64,000 nucleotides of DNA from Candidatus Viadribacter manganicus (lineage in GTDB: Bacteria > Pseudomonadota > Alphaproteobacteria > Caulobacterales > Aquidulcibacteraceae): assembly GCF_001679665.1 (NCBI RefSeq), contig NZ_CP013244.1, positions 744,001 to 808,000 of the forward strand, in the 5' to 3' direction. Position 1 is the first letter of the stretch. Every line of letters begins with the position of its first letter. Both the position numbers and the translations under genes were made by a program. The notes below the pieces were generated by a model that saw nothing but the letters and a program-made list of their open reading frames with translations, did not search any database and was not told where the DNA came from. Below are positions 61,170-64,000 of this stretch, piece after piece.

Positions 61170-61910
61170 ATGGGCGATCGTCGTTGGCTCAATGAAGGTG
61201 TGGAATGGGCGAAGACGCTTGGGGCCGCGTTCGTCGCGTACCTGGCGTTCACCACGGTGGCGTTCGCACAATACCGGATCCCGTCCGAAAGCATGGTGCC
61301 GCACATTGAAGTCGGCGACCGCGTTACTGTTTCCAAGTTCGCGTACGGCTACAGCCGCTTTTCGTTGCCTTTCGACATCGGCCTTGCGTTGCCGCGCGCC
61401 GAGCACCGCTTGTTCGAACAGATGCCGCAACGTGGCGATGTCGTCGTGTTCATTCATCCGGTGACCAACGCGGTGATGATCAAGCGCGCGATCGGGTTGC
61501 CGGGTGATGTCATCGAAATGCGCGATGGCGTGTTGCTGATAGATGGCCGCGCTGTCGAGACGACAGAGCCGCATTTGCTCATGCGCCAAGTTCATCCGCG
61601 TGGGCGCGAGTGGGCTGAGCGCTACAACGAAACGCTGCCCGGGGGCGTTACGCATGCCGTGCACAACCTCACCAGCGGCGCGCCGCTGGACAATTTCGGG
61701 CCTTACACGGTGCCGGCAGGGCACATCTTTTTCATGGGCGACAATCGCGACAACTCACTCGATAGCCGCTGGAGCGGCATGGGTCCGGTGCCGATTGAAA
61801 ATCTAATAGGCCGCGCTGAGATCATTTACGCCACGGCGATTTCGTCATGCGGACGCGATCACACGGTTGCGTGTCCGATGGATCGCTGGATGCGGCCGCT
61901 GCACTACTGA
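61170..61910 (+). CDS. lepB: Signal peptidase I
   Basis: The protein has 246 residues with GGGAG upstream. One N-terminal membrane segment (about 15-33) leads to the catalytic domain. The nucleophile is S41 in IPSESMVPHI and the general base is K105 in MIKRAIGLPGD. GDNRDNSLDSR is intact. This is therefore the catalytically complete signal peptidase in the window, unlike the copy at 19145-20125. It removes signal peptides from exported proteins at the periplasmic membrane face. Confidence 0.95.
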   Translation: MGDRRWLNEGVEWAKTLGAAFVAYLAFTTVAFAQYRIPSESMVPHIEVGDRVTVSKFAYGYSRFSLPFDIGLALPRAEHRLFEQMPQRGDVVVFIHPVTNAVMIKRAIGLPGDVIEMRDGVLLIDGRAVETTEPHLLMRQVHPRGREWAERYNETLPGGVTHAVHNLTSGAPLDNFGPYTVPAGHIFFMGDNRDNSLDSRWSGMGPVPIENLIGRAEIIYATAISSCGRDHTVACPMDRWMRPLHY

Positions 61911-62785
61911 CGGCTGCGCTGCACTGCGAAAATACCAGCAAGAACTAGCGCTGCGCCGAACAATGCGGTCGCGCTCAACGCTTCGTCGAACAATATCCAC
62001 GAGAGCGCCGCCGCAACGAGCGGCTGCATCCACAACAGCACCGTCGATACGACAATCGGTAGGCGTCCAACGCCGTAGGCGATGAGCCCCTGCCCGCCGA
62101 CTTGCACCCAAAGCCCAAGTCCAATCACCAAGGCCCAGCCGAACCAGGTTTGCGGCAACAGCACTTCACCCAGCGCAAGACTCATCGCGCCCGCCACACA
62201 TGCGGCGGCGAGCGTGGCCCAGAACATCACGGCGCCAACGCTCACGGTTTTGCCCATCGCCCGCACGACCATCAGGTAGCCGGCGTAGAACACCGCGCCG
62301 AGCAGAGAGAGCAAATCCCCAAGCCAGCCGTGTTCGGCCGCGGCGGGTCCGCTGCCGGACTGCGCGCGCGCCAAGGCAAGCGTGACAGCGCCCACCAGGG
62401 CCACCGCGCCGCCCGCCAAGATCGCCGGACTGAGGCGCTCCTTCAGCCATAACCAGCCGAACAAGGCGGCAAAAACCGGGGTAAGGTTCACTAGAAGGGT
62501 GGCGTTGGTAATGGTGGTGAGATTGAGCGCCACCGCCCAAAGTGAAATCTCAAGGCCAAACAGCGCGCCGCCGAGCACAAGCCAGAGAGTCTGGGTCCGG
62601 GAGGGAATCGGTCGGCTCATCGCCGCCCAGACCGCGAGAATCGGCAGCGCAAATAAGAATCGCCAGAAGTTGGTGGCGTTCGGACCCACCTCGGAGAGCC
62701 GAATGGCGATCGGCGCGAGCCCGATCAAGGACGCACCCGTTAACGCCGCCAGCGCCGCTTTTCCCCGCCCGTCATGTCCGCTCAT
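61904..62785 (-). CDS. EamA (DMT) family transporter
   Basis: The protein has 293 residues with ten hydrophobic segments arranged as two five-helix EamA repeats. The first includes NFWRFLFALPILAVWAAM and TNATLLVNLTPVFAALFGWL with KERLS, the second GVGRLPIVVSTVLLWMQPLVAA. Members export amino acids, purines or other small molecules. It overlaps the lepB stop by seven bases (convergent). Confidence 0.9.
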   Translation of the reverse strand: MSGHDGRGKAALAALTGASLIGLAPIAIRLSEVGPNATNFWRFLFALPILAVWAAMSRPIPSRTQTLWLVLGGALFGLEISLWAVALNLTTITNATLLVNLTPVFAALFGWLWLKERLSPAILAGGAVALVGAVTLALARAQSGSGPAAAEHGWLGDLLSLLGAVFYAGYLMVVRAMGKTVSVGAVMFWATLAAACVAGAMSLALGEVLLPQTWFGWALVIGLGLWVQVGGQGLIAYGVGRLPIVVSTVLLWMQPLVAAALSWILFDEALSATALFGAALVLAGIFAVQRSRQ

Positions 62786-63066
62786 TTGCCTGAAAAACGC
62801 CGGATTTCGTTAAGGTGCAAGGCCATTTTGACGGTATGAAAATGCCGTCATTCTGAACCTCTTGCGTTAACGAACGAAGCGCTTCCTGACTGTGTGTTCA
62901 CAGATTCGACACGCGAAAATTGGCTGCGGGGCCGCTTCGCCATTGACCTCGAATTAACCGGTGGCATCACTACATATAGGTACGGTTCGGCGTCACCCCA
63001 CAAGGTTATGTGGTTTGGGCCAGAGCCGAGTCGAGTTAACACAGACCTAAATTCGGGGGCGCGAAC
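62786..63066. other. Intergenic region upstream of nrdA
   Basis: About 280 bases separate the EamA start from the ribonucleotide reductase start. It holds a pair of candidate NrdR boxes (62967-63013) and two GANTC sites (62903-62907 and 63028-63032), the CcrM methylation target. No other gene is seen. Confidence 0.6.
62967..63013. promoter_or_regulatory. Candidate NrdR box pair
   Basis: Box 1 (62967-62982, TCACTACATATAGGTA) matches the NrdR consensus core CwAxATATwG. Box 2 (62998-63013, CCACAAGGTTATGTGG) is more degenerate but shares the CACAA and TGTG ends. Their centres are 31 bases apart, about three helical turns, as for many NrdR operators. The downstream gene is ribonucleotide reductase. 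Confidence 0.55.
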
Positions 63067-64000
63067 ATGCAGGCACGGGCGGAAAAAGCGGGGGTTCACC
63101 GCATGGGCGAGATCCATCGCGGCAAACCCAAACCCCTGCGCCCGCTCAAGGTCGTCGAGAAGGTCGTTACGGATCCGAGCCGCGATGCGCTACTGACGGA
63201 GTTCGGCAAGACGACGCTCACCGATCGCTATCTGCTTCCCGGCGAGTCCTATCAGGACATGTTCGCGCGCGTTGCAACGGCGTTCGCCGATGACATCGGC
63301 CACGCGCAACGCATCTACGATTACATCTCGAAGCTCTGGTTCATGCCGGCGACGCCGGTGCTCTCGAACGGCGGCGCCGAGCGCGGCCTGCCGATCTCGT
63401 GCTTCTTGAATGCTGTCGGTGACTCACTCGACGGCATCATGGACACCTGGAACGAGAACGTGTGGCTCGCCTCCAACGGCGGCGGCATCGGCACTTATTG
63501 GGGCGGCGTTCGTTCCATCGGCGAAAAGGTCGGTCAGAACGGTCAGACGTCCGGCATCATTCCGTTCATTCGCGTGATGGACTCGCTGACGCTCGCAATC
63601 AGCCAAGGTTCGCTGCGCCGCGGTTCAGCTGCGGTTTACTTGGACATCCACCACCCAGAAATCGAGGAATTCCTCGAAATCCGGAAGCCGGCTGGCGACT
63701 TCAACCGCAAGAGCTTGAACCTGCACCACGGGCTCAACCTCACCGACGAATTCATGATCGCTGTGCGTGACGATCTTCCGTTCGCGCTGCGCTCACCAAA
63801 GAACCAAGAGCCACTGAAGCACGTGAATGCGCGCAAGCTCTGGCAGAAGATCCTCGAACTGCGCCTGCAAACGGGCGAGCCCTACATCGTCTTCTCGGAC
63901 ACCGTGAACAAATCGATGCCGGCGCACCAGAAGAAGCTGGGCCTCAAGGTTCGCCAATCGAACTTGTGCTCGGAAATCATGCTGCACACCGGCATGGATC
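63067..64000 (+). CDS. nrdA: Ribonucleotide reductase class I alpha subunit, partial
   Basis: About 311 residues are visible and the gene continues beyond the window. It starts at the ATG at 63067 with a GGGGGCG stretch upstream. There is no N-terminal ATP cone. The segment PATPVLSNGG is followed by LPISCFLNAVGDS with the first redox cysteine, then SNGGGIGTYWGG, SQGSLRRGSAAVYLDIHHPEIEEFL, and later RQSNLCSEI. It reduces ribonucleoside diphosphates for DNA synthesis. Regulation by NrdR and by CcrM/GANTC sites is suggested by the promoter region. Confidence 0.93.
   Translation, partial: MQARAEKAGVHRMGEIHRGKPKPLRPLKVVEKVVTDPSRDALLTEFGKTTLTDRYLLPGESYQDMFARVATAFADDIGHAQRIYDYISKLWFMPATPVLSNGGAERGLPISCFLNAVGDSLDGIMDTWNENVWLASNGGGIGTYWGGVRSIGEKVGQNGQTSGIIPFIRVMDSLTLAISQGSLRRGSAAVYLDIHHPEIEEFLEIRKPAGDFNRKSLNLHHGLNLTDEFMIAVRDDLPFALRSPKNQEPLKHVNARKLWQKILELRLQTGEPYIVFSDTVNKSMPAHQKKLGLKVRQSNLCSEIMLHTGMD

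Overview
The window is a dense, GC-rich stretch of an alphaproteobacterial chromosome. The evidence is the gene order rpmH-rnpA-yidC-yihA-argB, the run dnaX-ybaB-recR, a short SRP RNA without an Alu domain, and three genes of the ethylmalonyl-CoA pathway (ccr, ecm, mcd). GANTC sites near nrdA fit the Caulobacterales/Hyphomonadales side of the class, but that placement is inference. No phage, insertion sequence or CRISPR array was seen.

Layout. 0-4.5 kb: a secreted DUF885 metallopeptidase-like protein and an unrecognised two-gene membrane cassette. 4.5-6.3 kb: ArsR-SRPBCC pair, a small membrane protein and two DUF1801 proteins. 6.3-10.4 kb: a CRP-like regulator followed by a large cyclase-like/STAND ATPase/TPR protein, with a palindrome next to the regulator start. 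10.4-12.2 kb: VOC-SnoaL-SDR operon. 12.2-15.6 kb: a frameshifted TIR gene, a DsrE plus thiosulfate-dehydrogenase-like pair, and a GST. 16.2-21.6 kb: tRNA-Arg, P1 peptidase, gamma-glutamyltransferase, and a histidine kinase with a signal-peptidase-like gene whose nucleophile position is Ala. 21.8-31.5 kb: a small membrane ORF, then rpmH to argB, a DUF1036 protein, dapD and dapE. 31.5-36.2 kb: truA, fmt, a decayed yihY, a CADD/TenA-like protein and def. 36.3-42.7 kb: two histidine kinases, the SRP RNA, dnaX-ybaB-recR with an amidohydrolase relic between ybaB and recR. 42.8-53.2 kb: lipoproteins, a beta-barrel protein, mcd, a Kef antiporter, a VIT transporter, a coupled M20/chagasin/Rieske operon and a cold-shock gene. 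53.4-59.7 kb: ccr, a DUF2007/Ca-loop protein, a Gly/Asn/Thr-rich secreted protein and ecm with a methyltransferase. 59.7-64 kb: GNAT, EI24, a second signal peptidase, an EamA transporter and the 5' part of a class I ribonucleotide reductase with candidate NrdR boxes.

How the genes work together. Housekeeping modules cover membrane insertion (yidC, lepB), tRNA/RNA processing (rnpA, truA, SRP RNA), initiation (fmt, def), replication and repair (dnaX, recR, nrdA), lysine (dapD, dapE) and arginine (argB). Ccr, Ecm and Mcd would assimilate acetyl-CoA without isocitrate lyase. The accessory content is mostly small secreted proteins and lipoproteins, sensor kinases without response regulators, and several decaying genes (TIR, yihY, amidohydrolase). 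The items most worth following up are the signal-peptidase-like protein lacking its nucleophile, the CRP/cyclase-STAND operon, the two-gene membrane cassette, and the Gly/Asn-rich protein whose ribosome binding site lies in a hairpin.
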